Assembly (NCBI GenBank): GCA_903936705.1
Contig: CAIZWN010000028.1
Span: forward strand, 1 to 64,000
Direction of reading: 5' to 3'
DNA length: 64,000 nucleotides
Origin: an uncultured Myxococcales bacterium
GTDB lineage: Bacteria > Myxococcota_A > UBA9042 > DTJE01
Part shown: piece after piece, positions 34,947-44,199 of the stretch
How positions within the stretch are numbered: position 1 is the first letter of the stretch
How the letters are laid out: each line of letters begins with the position of its first letter
Position numbers and translations under genes: made by a program
Notes under the pieces: model-generated
What the model saw: the letters and a program-made list of their open reading frames with translations, nothing else
The model's database searches: none
Told to the model about the DNA's origin: nothing

Positions 34947-35543
34947 ATGCGAAGAATGGCCTGCGTGTGTGCGTTGGTGCTGGTTGCTTGTGGCGGCTCC
35001 GGGGAGACGGATCGAACGGACCTTATCCCGGGTGAAGTGTCGATCGATCTGGTGTCCCCTGATACGGCCCGGGACGTTTTACCCGAAACGCCGGACGACC
35101 GTCCTCTGCTTGACGCAGACGTCCCGGACCCTGGTCACACCGACCAGGGGAATGGCGGCCTAGACCTCACTGACTCCAGCGACCCGGATTCTGGGCAAAC
35201 CGACCTTGTCGCCAACGATCCGGGTTTATTCGACCACGGCCCCACGGACACCGGCGTCGTCGATGTGGCCCAGTTGGATGTCCCCGCCTTGGGTACCAAG
35301 ACGGCCGGTGAGTTGTGCAAGGATGCCGCCGAGTGTTCGATGAGCATGTCCTGCATCAGGGGACAGTTCACGCCTGCCCACTGCAACATTCTTTGCTCGC
35401 TTACCACCGAGTGCCAGGCAATCTCCCCTGGAACGAATGTCGAGTGCCAGAACCTTGGCGGGAACGGTGTCTGCATGTGGACGTGCCAGGGAGGCGTCAA
35501 GTGCCCGGGCGGCCTGACGTGCGACGGATATTTCTGCGGGTAG
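34947..35543 (+). CDS. Lipoprotein with a small Cys-rich C-terminal domain
   Basis: 198 residues; lipobox Cys15 (LVLVAC), a long Asp/Pro/Thr linker (about 20-115) and a C-terminal domain with about ten Cys (AGELCKDAAECS, SCIRGQF, CNILCSLTTEC, CMWTCQGGVKCPGGLTCDGY). This matches the short Cys-rich tails common on deltaproteobacterial lipoproteins. GGAGG with ATG 34947 supports the start. Function unknown. Confidence 0.8.
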   Translation: MRRMACVCALVLVACGGSGETDRTDLIPGEVSIDLVSPDTARDVLPETPDDRPLLDADVPDPGHTDQGNGGLDLTDSSDPDSGQTDLVANDPGLFDHGPTDTGVVDVAQLDVPALGTKTAGELCKDAAECSMSMSCIRGQFTPAHCNILCSLTTECQAISPGTNVECQNLGGNGVCMWTCQGGVKCPGGLTCDGYFCG

Positions 35544-35557
35544 CCCTGGCCCAGGGC
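35543..35557 (+). terminator. GC-rich palindrome immediately after a stop codon
   Basis: GCCCTGG-C-CCAGGGC starts on the last base of the lipoprotein stop codon. It can form a stem of five to six pairs, but there is no T-run, so an intrinsic terminator is only tentative. Confidence 0.3.
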
Positions 35558-35610
35558 ATTTACGCCAGCACACTGTTCGTACAAGAGCGTGCTACCCTCG
35601 AAACAGCCTG

Positions 35611-36861
35611 ATGGATGGCATCGCAATGCTTCGCTCCCGACGTCTCCGTTATTCTTTCCAATTCCTGGTGGCACTTGGCTTTTGTAACGTGCTGCTGCCA
35701 GTCGCCTGCTCTGGCACCCACGATGTCTATAGACTAACAACACTGAACGGCGAAGCCCCTGTTGTTGTGGCCCATCGGGGCGCTTCCGGGTACCTGCCCG
35801 AGGAGACCCTCGAAGCCTATATGAAGGCCATCGAGTTGGGCGCGGACGTCGTCGAGATGGATCTCATCTCCACGAAGGACGGCGTCCTGATCTGTCGTCA
35901 CGACCCCAACCTCGTCTACAGCACCGACGTGGCGAGTCACCTGGAATTTGCCGGGCGCAGGAAGACCATTCAGGTTGATGGTGAAACGCAGACAGGTTGG
36001 TTTGCCAGCGATTTTACGCTGGCCGAGATCAAGACTTTGGGGGCGATTTCAACCGATGCCGAACGCCCGCAGCAGTACAACGGCCTCTACCGGATCGTCA
36101 CCTTTCAGGAGGTCATCGACCTGGTGAAGGCCCGAAACGCCGCAAGCGGGAGCACGATCGCGGTCTATCCCGAAACCAAGAACCCGACCTACCATCGCGA
36201 CCTCGGCCTGCCATTGGAAGATGTACTCATCACCCAGATCAAGGCGGCCGGTTGGAACAGTCGTAGCGCGCCGATCTACGTCCAGTCCTTCGAGCCGGGA
36301 AGCCTTAAATACATGCGGACCAATGGCCTGTATACCAGGATGATCCAGTTGATCGATGCCGCCGGTGTGGACCTCAAAACGGGTGCGCTGAACTTTGTCC
36401 TTCCATCCGATCGCCCGTACGACTGGACCAGGGCCGGTGACCCCCGTCTGTTCAGCGCGATGGTCACCCCCGCTGGCCTGGCCGAGATCAGGACCTATGC
36501 AGACGGCATCGGTCCATGGAAACGCTACATCATCACGGTCAAGGGCGTTGTCGATACCGACGGCAACGTGTTGGACATCAATGGCGACGGCCTGATCAAT
36601 GAAGCTGATACGTCCATCCAATTGCCCACCACCCTGGTCGAGGATGCACACCGGGTCGGCCTGCTGGTTCACCCCTACACCTTCCGCAACGAACAACGCC
36701 GATTGGCCCGTGACTACATGGGCGATCCCACGAACGAGTACCTTGCCTTTTACAGCCTGGGCGTGGACGGTGTGTTCACGGACTTCACAGACACGGCCCT
36801 TTCCGCCCGGGATTCCTACCTCAAACTCAACGATAGACAGTCCGGCGGTTGCCTACCTTGA
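35611..36861 (+). CDS. Glycerophosphodiester phosphodiesterase lipoprotein
   Basis: 416 residues; signal peptide and lipobox Cys33 (LLPVAC). GDPD TIM-barrel with VVVAHRGASGYLPEETLEAY (His55, Arg56), VVEMDLISTKD (Glu82, Asp84) and CRHDPN (His97), the metal and catalytic residues. It is predicted to cleave deacylated phospholipid head groups to glycerol-3-phosphate in the envelope (GlpQ-like). An insert near 310-330 (DTDGNVLDINGDGLINEAD) looks like a dockerin/EF-hand Ca loop. Start uncertain: neither ATG 35611 nor 35626 has a good ribosome site. Confidence 0.9.
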   Translation: MDGIAMLRSRRLRYSFQFLVALGFCNVLLPVACSGTHDVYRLTTLNGEAPVVVAHRGASGYLPEETLEAYMKAIELGADVVEMDLISTKDGVLICRHDPNLVYSTDVASHLEFAGRRKTIQVDGETQTGWFASDFTLAEIKTLGAISTDAERPQQYNGLYRIVTFQEVIDLVKARNAASGSTIAVYPETKNPTYHRDLGLPLEDVLITQIKAAGWNSRSAPIYVQSFEPGSLKYMRTNGLYTRMIQLIDAAGVDLKTGALNFVLPSDRPYDWTRAGDPRLFSAMVTPAGLAEIRTYADGIGPWKRYIITVKGVVDTDGNVLDINGDGLINEADTSIQLPTTLVEDAHRVGLLVHPYTFRNEQRRLARDYMGDPTNEYLAFYSLGVDGVFTDFTDTALSARDSYLKLNDRQSGGCLP

Positions 36862-36925
36862 TTACCGCCACGACAACATGTGTGCAAAATTGTTGGGCAC
36901 TGTGCGGCCAAGTTGCTTGCGTGCG

Positions 36926-38461
36926 CTACAGTTCGTAGTATCGCAGGTGGATAAGCCACTGGAGGTCGGCGGACGGGTTCCCGGTAACTGGATCCCCGCC
37001 GACGTACGCCCCGACCCCCAGGACCAGGCGAAGTTCCCCGCCGTAAACGTCCTTGATCGGCATCGTAAGGAAGATTCGGCCACCGCCCAACAGTCCGTGG
37101 TTCGTGTACTTGATCTGTTCCATCTTGGAGGTGAAGGGTTTCTTCCGGTACCAGGAGGACAGCGAGGGCAGGTATTCAAAGCCGGCCTGAACCTCGAAGT
37201 GCAGCCGCCCCCGAGCCATCCCGTAGTCGTATACCGCCTGGGCCGAGACGTCGCCTACGACCAGGAGGGACGGCTTGTCTCCCCAGTTGGATGCTGCGGA
37301 AAGGAAGGGATTCAGCAGGATCCCGGCCCCCAGACGAAGTCCCACCGGGAATCGATCCGACAGCCGAAAGAGAACGTTTGTGTTAATCATTCCGAAAATG
37401 GCGTATCGCCCACCGAAATGGCTGCTGTTTGGGTCGGTTCCGGCGCCGATCGAGTACGCGCCAGCGGCAAGCTCGGCTGCGACCCATTTGCCATGCCAGC
37501 CAGCACCCCAGCCTCCTATCACCAGAGGAACCACGATTTTCTGTTTTGATCCTAGCAGCAAGAACCTCCCGGGTACCGGGGCCAAAGCCAGGCCAAGCCA
37601 CCGTGTGCTCCAGGGGCGCCAGAGGGTCTGGGGGTCGCGGGTGTTTTCCTGCAAGGCTGCTCTCGAAAGCCTGGACCTCTCCTCAGCCTTCTCGAACTCC
37701 TCCCGTGCCTTCCTGGCCTCGACTCTGGCTGCGTCAGCCTCCTCCTTCGTCCGGCGAGCCCTAGCGTCAGCCTCGGCTTTTCCCTCCAGATATGTTGCGT
37801 CGGCCGAAGTCCCCCGAGCCCGGAATTCGGCGAGATCCGCCCTCTTGGCCTCGGCCTCTCGGGCCTTGGTCTCGGCATTTTCCTGTGCCACTTGTGCCAA
37901 CTTCTTCTTCTCGGCGCGTTCCTTTGCAAGCTCGGGATGGGCAAGTTCGTCGATGACATCCAGCAGAAGAGCCTTCAGCTCAACTAGTTTGCACCCGCCC
38001 TCGCGGTCCGCACGACCCACGAGTTCCTGCTGCTGCAAGCTGAAGAGTTCTGCGGTGATCGTGCACTTGCCGTCCGCGGAACTGACCTCGGTCTTAAGCT
38101 CGTGGTTGTGGGCCGTTATGTCGCCCATCTGGACTGTCGTGTCTTTCGCGTAACGGTCCTCCTGGGCGATCTGTGCAGTTTGCGCCTTGGTAAGTTCCTT
38201 CGCGTCATTGTCCCGGGCGATGAGTTTGTACTGCCCGGTGGCGCTGGCGCGGCCAAATACGTATTCCGAAAGATCGTTTAGATCGATGGACGATAACTTA
38301 GGACCGAGTGCGCTAGAACGCTCAATAACGTCCACTACCTTGACAACCGGCCTGTTGCCAGCAGATTCATCGGGTCGGTCGCGTCCGACGGTGCCGACCG
38401 TGGCGCAGCCGATAGTCACCTGCGTGATCGACGCAAGAACCAATATCGATGCCGTGCGCAA
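36926..38461 (-). CDS. Lipoprotein with a coiled coil and a C-terminal beta-rich domain
   Basis: 511 residues from a TTG (AGAGG five bases upstream); lipobox Cys19 (VTIGC). Residues about 25-165 resemble CsgG/FlgO-like lipoprotein domains (VVKVVDVIERSSA ... YKLIARDNDAKELTKAQTAQ), where a variable-name protein assembles from periplasmic lipoproteins. About 170-275 is a strong Ala/Glu/Lys/Arg coiled coil, and 290-511 is a run of beta strands that looks like an outer-membrane barrel. The CsgG-like assignment is tentative. A TTG start suggests low expression. Confidence 0.7.
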   Translation of the reverse strand: MRTASILVLASITQVTIGCATVGTVGRDRPDESAGNRPVVKVVDVIERSSALGPKLSSIDLNDLSEYVFGRASATGQYKLIARDNDAKELTKAQTAQIAQEDRYAKDTTVQMGDITAHNHELKTEVSSADGKCTITAELFSLQQQELVGRADREGGCKLVELKALLLDVIDELAHPELAKERAEKKKLAQVAQENAETKAREAEAKRADLAEFRARGTSADATYLEGKAEADARARRTKEEADAARVEARKAREEFEKAEERSRLSRAALQENTRDPQTLWRPWSTRWLGLALAPVPGRFLLLGSKQKIVVPLVIGGWGAGWHGKWVAAELAAGAYSIGAGTDPNSSHFGGRYAIFGMINTNVLFRLSDRFPVGLRLGAGILLNPFLSAASNWGDKPSLLVVGDVSAQAVYDYGMARGRLHFEVQAGFEYLPSLSSWYRKKPFTSKMEQIKYTNHGLLGGGRIFLTMPIKDVYGGELRLVLGVGAYVGGDPVTGNPSADLQWLIHLRYYEL

Positions 38462-38607
38462 GATAACCTCTGAAGAGTCCTGCCGGGCCGGATGGTAGCA
38501 TAATCGTTCCTGCTAATTGAATGGTCCCGGCTCGAGTTGACGGTCCGTAATAACCTTGACTGACTTTACCGTATGTGTGAACCGCTGGAATGCGCGCCGG
38601 GCGACCT

Positions 38608-40284
38608 CTACCACTTCTGCGTGTCGAACAGTGCATCGCAGTCCACGAAGGGCGACGATGAAGGATCCCGATAGGGGCTTTCACAGTACTCCATCACAGC
38701 AGCGATTTCCGCGGGCTGGAACACGGCGCTTTGACCGTCAATCACTTCCGAGGACACTCGGTCCCCAGGCAGGTAGTCGTACTCGCCGTCCTTGACTGAT
38801 TCGGCCCACAGATCCCACATGGAATATTGGCTGTAGTGGATGGAGGCGCGCTGCAGTTCGCCAGAAACCAGCCTGGCCTCCCGGGCGGTCAGGGGGAAAC
38901 CATAGCTGGCGGCGGTGATGAAAAAGGTGGCGGCATCGCCATCCCAGGTGGCGACGGTTTTCCTTGTGGCCTGGTCGTTCATGTAAACGTTGGCCCGACG
39001 TTCGAGCCCGGCGGCCAGCGCGCGTGCCGCATCGTTGTAGCCGTCGGCAAGGGCTTGGGCCAGGGCCGCGATGTGGAAGTAGTAGATGATGGGGGTGCCC
39101 CAGTACTTGGACGCAGTTGCAGCCTCTTCGTAGAGGCCGCCATAGCCGTCCAGACAGTCGTTGCCCAAGGGCTCCTTGTAGGCGATCAGCGCGCTGGCGA
39201 GCTTGGCGTTGCATTCGGCGTTCGGGTCCAGCCAATCGTAGGTGGTATAGCTGGCAAAATCCTCGGGCGCTCCATCGGCGAAGGGCTCGTAGGGCAAACC
39301 ATCCGGTCCCCTCGTGCGGATGCGGTATTCGTGATCAACGATGTCGCGGCAGAACCCGCGGACGAAATCGAGGGTTTTCGTGGCCTCTGCCACAACTTCC
39401 GGATCACGATCGTTCTTCAACACCCGCATCAGCACCGGTACAAGGCGATAAAGAAAGGGCAGATCGTCATTGCTGCGCTTGCTGCGCACCCAGATGTTCC
39501 CAAAGTATGGATTGTCAGGATTGTTCAGGATGTCGTGGCGCCGTTCCAGTTCCTGATGCCAGGACGGCAGGTAATCAACCTCAGCCTTGCGACCGCCAGA
39601 AGCCACGTACGCGTGGTTGTGGTTGTAGATCGCCCTGGCCATGATGGTATCGATAGGCGGGTCTTCGTTCCCCCACACCATCGACGTGTACATGGCCTGG
39701 ATGCCACGAAGATACTGGATGCTGATTTCCTTCAGCTTGGGGTGGTCGGTGACCATGTGGCCAGCCAAGGCGTACAAAAGTACCCGCGCGTGGCGCAGTA
39801 GGTTGTTGTCACCGCCGCCGACATGCTTGAAGGTTACGGTGTCGCCAACCTTCACGGCCGTCGTGTCCTGCCACCACAGCTTGTAGTCCGGATAGCCCCA
39901 CTCGTTGCCTGTCGCCATGCCGTGGCTGGTGTCCAGGATCCACTGGAAGTAGGAAGTGCTCTTCCACAGGGAGAGTATGGATTCGGTGGTTGTCGTGATA
40001 TCGACCTCGGTCAGAGGCACGCCCTCGGCCTTGCGCTCGATGTGGAATGGCAACTGGTAACCGATGTCTGTCGGGGCGTCCGCATCGAGCAGCGTTCCCT
40101 CGTCAGCACCAATATCCGGGTCGCCGGTGGATTCCGGGTCGCCGGTGGAATCGAGGTCGCTATTGTGGTCATAGATGGCGGTATCCTCGTCCACAATGTC
40201 GGAAGATTGTCCGTCGGTGGCGCTGCAGGCAGCTAGCAATATGATCGTTAACGCAGTTAAGTATATATAAAGCAAGCGAGTCAT
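38608..40284 (-). CDS. Large lipoprotein, predicted all-helical enzyme-like domain
   Basis: 558 residues; lipobox Cys20 (IILLAAC), Asp/Gly/Ser linker to about 75, then a helix-rich domain with many aromatic and His residues (WILDTSHGMATGNEWGYPDY, HARVLLYALAGHMV, RAIYNHNHAYVASGG). The pattern recalls alpha/alpha toroid enzymes of carbohydrate metabolism, but I do not recognise a family. ATG 40284 is preceded by GGAGG and GAGGAA. A near-consensus promoter (40333-40361) lies 49 bases upstream. Confidence 0.75.
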   Translation of the reverse strand: MTRLLYIYLTALTIILLAACSATDGQSSDIVDEDTAIYDHNSDLDSTGDPESTGDPDIGADEGTLLDADAPTDIGYQLPFHIERKAEGVPLTEVDITTTTESILSLWKSTSYFQWILDTSHGMATGNEWGYPDYKLWWQDTTAVKVGDTVTFKHVGGGDNNLLRHARVLLYALAGHMVTDHPKLKEISIQYLRGIQAMYTSMVWGNEDPPIDTIMARAIYNHNHAYVASGGRKAEVDYLPSWHQELERRHDILNNPDNPYFGNIWVRSKRSNDDLPFLYRLVPVLMRVLKNDRDPEVVAEATKTLDFVRGFCRDIVDHEYRIRTRGPDGLPYEPFADGAPEDFASYTTYDWLDPNAECNAKLASALIAYKEPLGNDCLDGYGGLYEEAATASKYWGTPIIYYFHIAALAQALADGYNDAARALAAGLERRANVYMNDQATRKTVATWDGDAATFFITAASYGFPLTAREARLVSGELQRASIHYSQYSMWDLWAESVKDGEYDYLPGDRVSSEVIDGQSAVFQPAEIAAVMEYCESPYRDPSSSPFVDCDALFDTQKW

Positions 40285-40332
40285 TTCCTCGACCTCCAAC
40301 CCAATTCGCAGCCAAAGGACAGACAGCCAACC

Positions 40333-40361
40333 TATTTACTTAACAGGAAAAATAGTGTCAA
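40333..40361 (-). promoter_or_regulatory. Sigma70-type promoter for the 558-residue lipoprotein
   Basis: On the minus strand TTGACA (plus 40356-40361) and TAAATA (plus 40333-40338) are separated by exactly 17 bases, a near-perfect housekeeping promoter, about 49 bases upstream of the start codon. Confidence 0.65.
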
Positions 40362-40380
40362 GAAGCACCCCACAGGAGGA

Positions 40381-40408
40381 TTGACTTCAAAGTATCAAAG
40401 TCTACCAT
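40381..40408 (+). promoter_or_regulatory. Sigma70-type promoter for the histidine phosphatase
   Basis: TTGACT (40381-40386) and TACCAT (40403-40408), spacer 16, 74 bases before the phosphatase ATG. It is back-to-back with the minus-strand promoter 20 bases away. Confidence 0.45.
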
Positions 40409-40481
40409 CGCCGCCCTGGGAAGGGGTCCTGCGTTCAATGGTTGACCTGGTGAACGGTTACGACAAACAGAGGGAACTGTC

Positions 40482-41828
40482 ATGAAACATAGTTCGATGA
40501 ATTGGCTGATCCTGGTGGCATTTTGCTGTCCCCTATCCATGGCGGCCGGCTGTGATACGCCGTCCAATCAGGATGGTGGTGACACCGAGTTGCTTTCCGT
40601 AGTGGCGATCAGTCGGCACGGGATCCGGTCTGCGACGGTTTCCACCGAAAGCTTGAACCAGTATACTACGCAGTTGCAGGGCTTCCCCTTATGGCCACCC
40701 TCTGCGACTGACCCCGATGTTCCCGGAAATCTCACTATTCATGGCGAGCAGAATGTCACCCGGCTGGGGTCGTGGTATCGCGACTTTTATGTTACCCAGG
40801 GGTTCCTGCCCCCAAGAGGGTCATGTCCCGCGGATGGGGCGGTGTTTGTCTATGCCGATATCAACGAGCGGACGATCCATACGGCTCAGGGTTACCTGGA
40901 CGGCATGTTCCCTGAACCGACGACTAATTGCGGGATACAGGTGTCTCATGCCAGCAATTTGCACGCAGCCGACCCGTACATAGTCACCGCGGCCGCCGGA
41001 ACGTGCAAGATCGATACGGCGGCGGACTTGATCGCCTTCAACACCAGGACAGGCGGCGCCGCTGCGTTGATCAATACCTACTCCAGCCAGTTGCAAATGC
41101 TTGAGTCTGTTACAAAGTATCCGCTTCTGGACCTTCCTACGACAGTAACCTCCGATGGAGCCGTCGCGTTCGCCAGCGGCACCCTGTTTAACGTTGCCGA
41201 TATGATAACCGAGACGTTCGAGCTGGAATACGCCCAGGGAATGCCCGATTCGAACTGCGCATCGACCGTCGGGGCGCAGTGCTTTGCCTGGGGGGCAATT
41301 CCTACGGGTGGCTTGAACGACCTGATGAAGCTGCATGTGCTGAACATGGGAACTGCCTGCGGTCTTCCATCCTTTGCTCAGGTTGGCTCGTCAAACCTGA
41401 TGTGGCAGATGGTTGGGACGATGGATCAGACTCTGAGTGGCGTGAGAAACCCGGATATGCTTGCTCCGGTCACCAGCAAGTTCACGTTGTTTGTTGCTCA
41501 CGATGAGAATCTGTTGGCGATCGCATCATTCCTGGAAGGCGTGTCTTGGGAGGCGGAAGGGTTCCAGAGGAACGACCCGGGTCCTGCCGGCGCGCTTGTC
41601 TTCGAACTTCACAAGGACAAGCACAGCGGTCAGTTCATCGTAAGGCTCTTCTATGTGATAGCGACCTTGGACCAGATGCGCTATGCCACGACCCTTACGC
41701 TGGATACGCCACCCCAGCGCGTCCCGCTGGCGATTCCCGCGTGCGGCGGTGCCTACGATTGCCCATACGACCAGTTCAAGAGCTTCATCACCGCGAATGT
41801 GCGCCAGGACTGCCTTGTCACGCAGTGA
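40482..41828 (+). CDS. Histidine-type acid phosphatase lipoprotein (AppA/phytase-like)
   Basis: 448 residues; lipobox Cys24 (SMAAGC). N-terminal catalytic VVAISRHGIRS (Arg45 His46 phosphohistidine site, RHGxR) and C-terminal HDEN (340-343), where the family has HDTN or HAE; HDEN would keep the proton donor Asp/Glu. About ten Cys suggest disulfides. It is predicted to release phosphate from phytate or sugar phosphates outside the membrane. GAGGGAACTGTC precedes ATG 40482. Confidence 0.85.
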   Translation: MKHSSMNWLILVAFCCPLSMAAGCDTPSNQDGGDTELLSVVAISRHGIRSATVSTESLNQYTTQLQGFPLWPPSATDPDVPGNLTIHGEQNVTRLGSWYRDFYVTQGFLPPRGSCPADGAVFVYADINERTIHTAQGYLDGMFPEPTTNCGIQVSHASNLHAADPYIVTAAAGTCKIDTAADLIAFNTRTGGAAALINTYSSQLQMLESVTKYPLLDLPTTVTSDGAVAFASGTLFNVADMITETFELEYAQGMPDSNCASTVGAQCFAWGAIPTGGLNDLMKLHVLNMGTACGLPSFAQVGSSNLMWQMVGTMDQTLSGVRNPDMLAPVTSKFTLFVAHDENLLAIASFLEGVSWEAEGFQRNDPGPAGALVFELHKDKHSGQFIVRLFYVIATLDQMRYATTLTLDTPPQRVPLAIPACGGAYDCPYDQFKSFITANVRQDCLVTQ

Positions 41829-41829
41829 G

Positions 41830-42744
41830 TTAGACCCCGGGTGAAGGGATCGCGAACCGAACCCCTGTCAGCAATTCGCTGACGTCCCACAGCCTGGCAG
41901 CGACGTCCCGGTCGATCGCTCGTTTCGGAATGCGGGCAGGTACGGGGCGTCCTCTCAACTCCTGGAAGCCGGATGGTCCCCAGTAGCTGCCACCTGACGC
42001 ATCTGGGTCGGTCGCGGCGCGCAGCGTCGGCAGGGCGCCGTCGGACGCATTCATAGCCAGAAGGGGGTTCAGGGCGCGGATGATCCAACTAGAGCGTTGG
42101 AGATCGGTAGCTGTCCAACCCGGATGGGCCGCCGTGACCTGCAGCTTTGCGTCTGCCCCGGTCAGCCGTTGCTGGAGTTCCATCGCGAATATCAGGTTGG
42201 CCAGCTTGCTTTGTCCGTAGGCTTCCCAGGGACGGTACGTGCGTCCTTCCCAGTTGAGATTGTCGAAAGCGATCCGGGCGGAATTCGCGACAGCGCTGGA
42301 AACAACAACGATCCGGGCGCCGGGCGATGCCAGCAGCAGGGGCAAAAGGCGCCCGGTCAGCGCGAAATGCCCGAGGTGGTTGGTTCCAAACTGGAGTTCG
42401 AAACCTTGCTGCGTGCGCCCAAACGGCGGGATCATCACGCCGGCGTTGTTGATCAGGAGGTCGAGCCTCGTTAGATCCCGCAATACCTGGTCCGAAAATG
42501 CCGCGACCGAGTCCAGGTCCGAAAGGTCAAGCGGCTGGACCTTCACACTCCCTTTCGGCGACAGTGCCTTGATGCGGCGTGCCGCTTCGGCTGCCTTATC
42601 CGGGTTCCTGCATGCCAGTACGACATCGGCGCCCTTGATCGCCAGCACCTTAGCAGTCTCGAAACCGATGCCAGTGTTCGCGCCTGTAACGACGGCAACG
42701 CGCCCTGATTGATCAGGGATGCTGTTGAAGTTCCAGTCGGTCAC
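41830..42744 (-). CDS. Short-chain dehydrogenase/reductase (retinol dehydrogenase-like)
   Basis: 304 residues from GTG 42744: MTDWNFNSIPDQSGRVAVVT is the usual opening of this SDR subfamily, and GGTGG lies seven bases upstream; a longer TTG start at 42783 lacks family support. NAD(P)-binding TGANTGIG (20-27), LINNAGVM, catalytic Ser in VVSSAVA and YGQSK (Tyr-x-x-x-Lys). Classical subfamily. It ends one base from the phosphatase gene, convergently. Substrate unknown. Confidence 0.92.
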   Translation of the reverse strand: MTDWNFNSIPDQSGRVAVVTGANTGIGFETAKVLAIKGADVVLACRNPDKAAEAARRIKALSPKGSVKVQPLDLSDLDSVAAFSDQVLRDLTRLDLLINNAGVMIPPFGRTQQGFELQFGTNHLGHFALTGRLLPLLLASPGARIVVVSSAVANSARIAFDNLNWEGRTYRPWEAYGQSKLANLIFAMELQQRLTGADAKLQVTAAHPGWTATDLQRSSWIIRALNPLLAMNASDGALPTLRAATDPDASGGSYWGPSGFQELRGRPVPARIPKRAIDRDVAARLWDVSELLTGVRFAIPSPGV

Positions 42745-42967
42745 GTTGTTGCCACCGGTAGTCGAGATATTCCACTTAGCCAACGTCGTCCCAGGATGTC
42801 AAGCCAGGCGACCATCCAACCGCAGGATGAGGCGCATTCTTACTGTTCACTGCGCGCCCCTGGAGATACCATGTTTTCCAGCCAGACAGAGGGCTCCCGA
42901 TTCGTGATGAGGTGGCGTTCAACGGGTCGTGGTTCGCCGTGCTCGAGCGACCGCGCTGAGGTTCGAC

Positions 42968-43999
42968 ATGACTAGGATCACGACCGGGCCAGCCGCGTGG
43001 TGCATCTTTTCGGCCATGCTTTTCGGGGTTGCGACCCCAGCCTCGAAAGTCCTGCTGGGTCCCCTGTCACCTGTGCTGCTGGCCGGGCTGCTGTACCTGG
43101 GGGCGGCCATCGCCGTTCTTCCGGCTGCTGTCAGGAACCGCCCGGCACGCATTGATCGTAGAAACGTTCTGCGACTGTCGGGTGCCGTTATTGCAGGAGG
43201 TGTCCTGGCTCCGGTTCTGCTGCTGCTGGGTTTGACCAAGGCCTCGTCAGCCTCGGTCGCGTTGTGGTTGAATTTCGAGCCGATTGCCACAGCCCTGCTG
43301 GCCTGGGGGGTCTTCCTCGAGCATATCGGTCGGTGGACCTGGGCCGGAGCCGCCGTTGTCCTGGTTTCGGGAACGATCCTGGCCGCGCCATCGGGATTCG
43401 AGGCCGGGGTTCCTGCGTTGCTGGTAGCTGCCGCGTGTGCCTGCTGGGCAATCGACAATAACCTGATGGCGACCATCGACGGTTTCTCGCCAGCGCAGTC
43501 CACGTTTGTGAAGGGTCTGGTGGCGGGGATCGTGAATATCGCGCTTGGTCTGATGCTGGGGGATGAGATTCTGCCGCTGGGCGCGGTTGGCGTGGCCCTG
43601 GCAGTAGGTGCGGTCGGGTACGGGCTGTCGCTGGTTCTGTACGTCGGTGCTGCCCAGCAACTTGGTGCTACCCGGTCGCAGATGCTGTTCGCGACGGCCC
43701 CGTTCTTCGGCGCTTTGGTGGCTTGGACCGTGCTGGGCGAGCCGCTGACTGGATGGCAAATCGCGGGTGGGGGTGGCATGCTGGTGGGGTTGCTTCTGGC
43801 AGCCTTTGACAAGCACGGTCATCTTCACCACCATGACCCCGTAGTTCACTTACACCCTCATCGGCATGACGACGATCACCACGATCACGATCATGGTCAT
43901 GTCCAGCCCGGCGGATGGCACACGCATCCTCACCGGCACGTTCCTGTGGCCCACCAGCATCCGCATCAGCCGGACCTGCACCATCGCCATGACCATTGA
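42968..43999 (+). CDS. EamA/DMT-family transporter with a His-rich C-terminal tail
   Basis: 343 residues with ten membrane helices in two EamA repeats (about 10-135 and 145-280). After the last helix is a 62-residue tail with 25 His, mostly as HxH and HH pairs (HLHHHDP, HPHRHDD, HHDHDHGH). Such tails bind Zn, Ni or Co in metal transporters; in DMT proteins they are unusual. It may export a metal chelate or use the tail as a metal sensor. ATG 42968 has GAGG six bases upstream. Confidence 0.88.
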   Translation: MTRITTGPAAWCIFSAMLFGVATPASKVLLGPLSPVLLAGLLYLGAAIAVLPAAVRNRPARIDRRNVLRLSGAVIAGGVLAPVLLLLGLTKASSASVALWLNFEPIATALLAWGVFLEHIGRWTWAGAAVVLVSGTILAAPSGFEAGVPALLVAAACACWAIDNNLMATIDGFSPAQSTFVKGLVAGIVNIALGLMLGDEILPLGAVGVALAVGAVGYGLSLVLYVGAAQQLGATRSQMLFATAPFFGALVAWTVLGEPLTGWQIAGGGGMLVGLLLAAFDKHGHLHHHDPVVHLHPHRHDDDHHDHDHGHVQPGGWHTHPHRHVPVAHQHPHQPDLHHRHDH

Positions 44000-44199
44000 T
44001 GCGAGATGTTCCGGTCGCCAATATCGGTGCCGGTGATTTACTGCCGAAACGGTAGCCAAGGTGTGCCAGCGTCATTTCGCTGACATGGAAGGTTGACGAG
44101 TTTCGAGGCCAGCACCGTGGTAGACTGGCCAACGAACGCGTCAATCGTCGTGATCATGGACATGCCGTAAACGGTTGTTTCCAGGGCAGGGGAGGGCCA

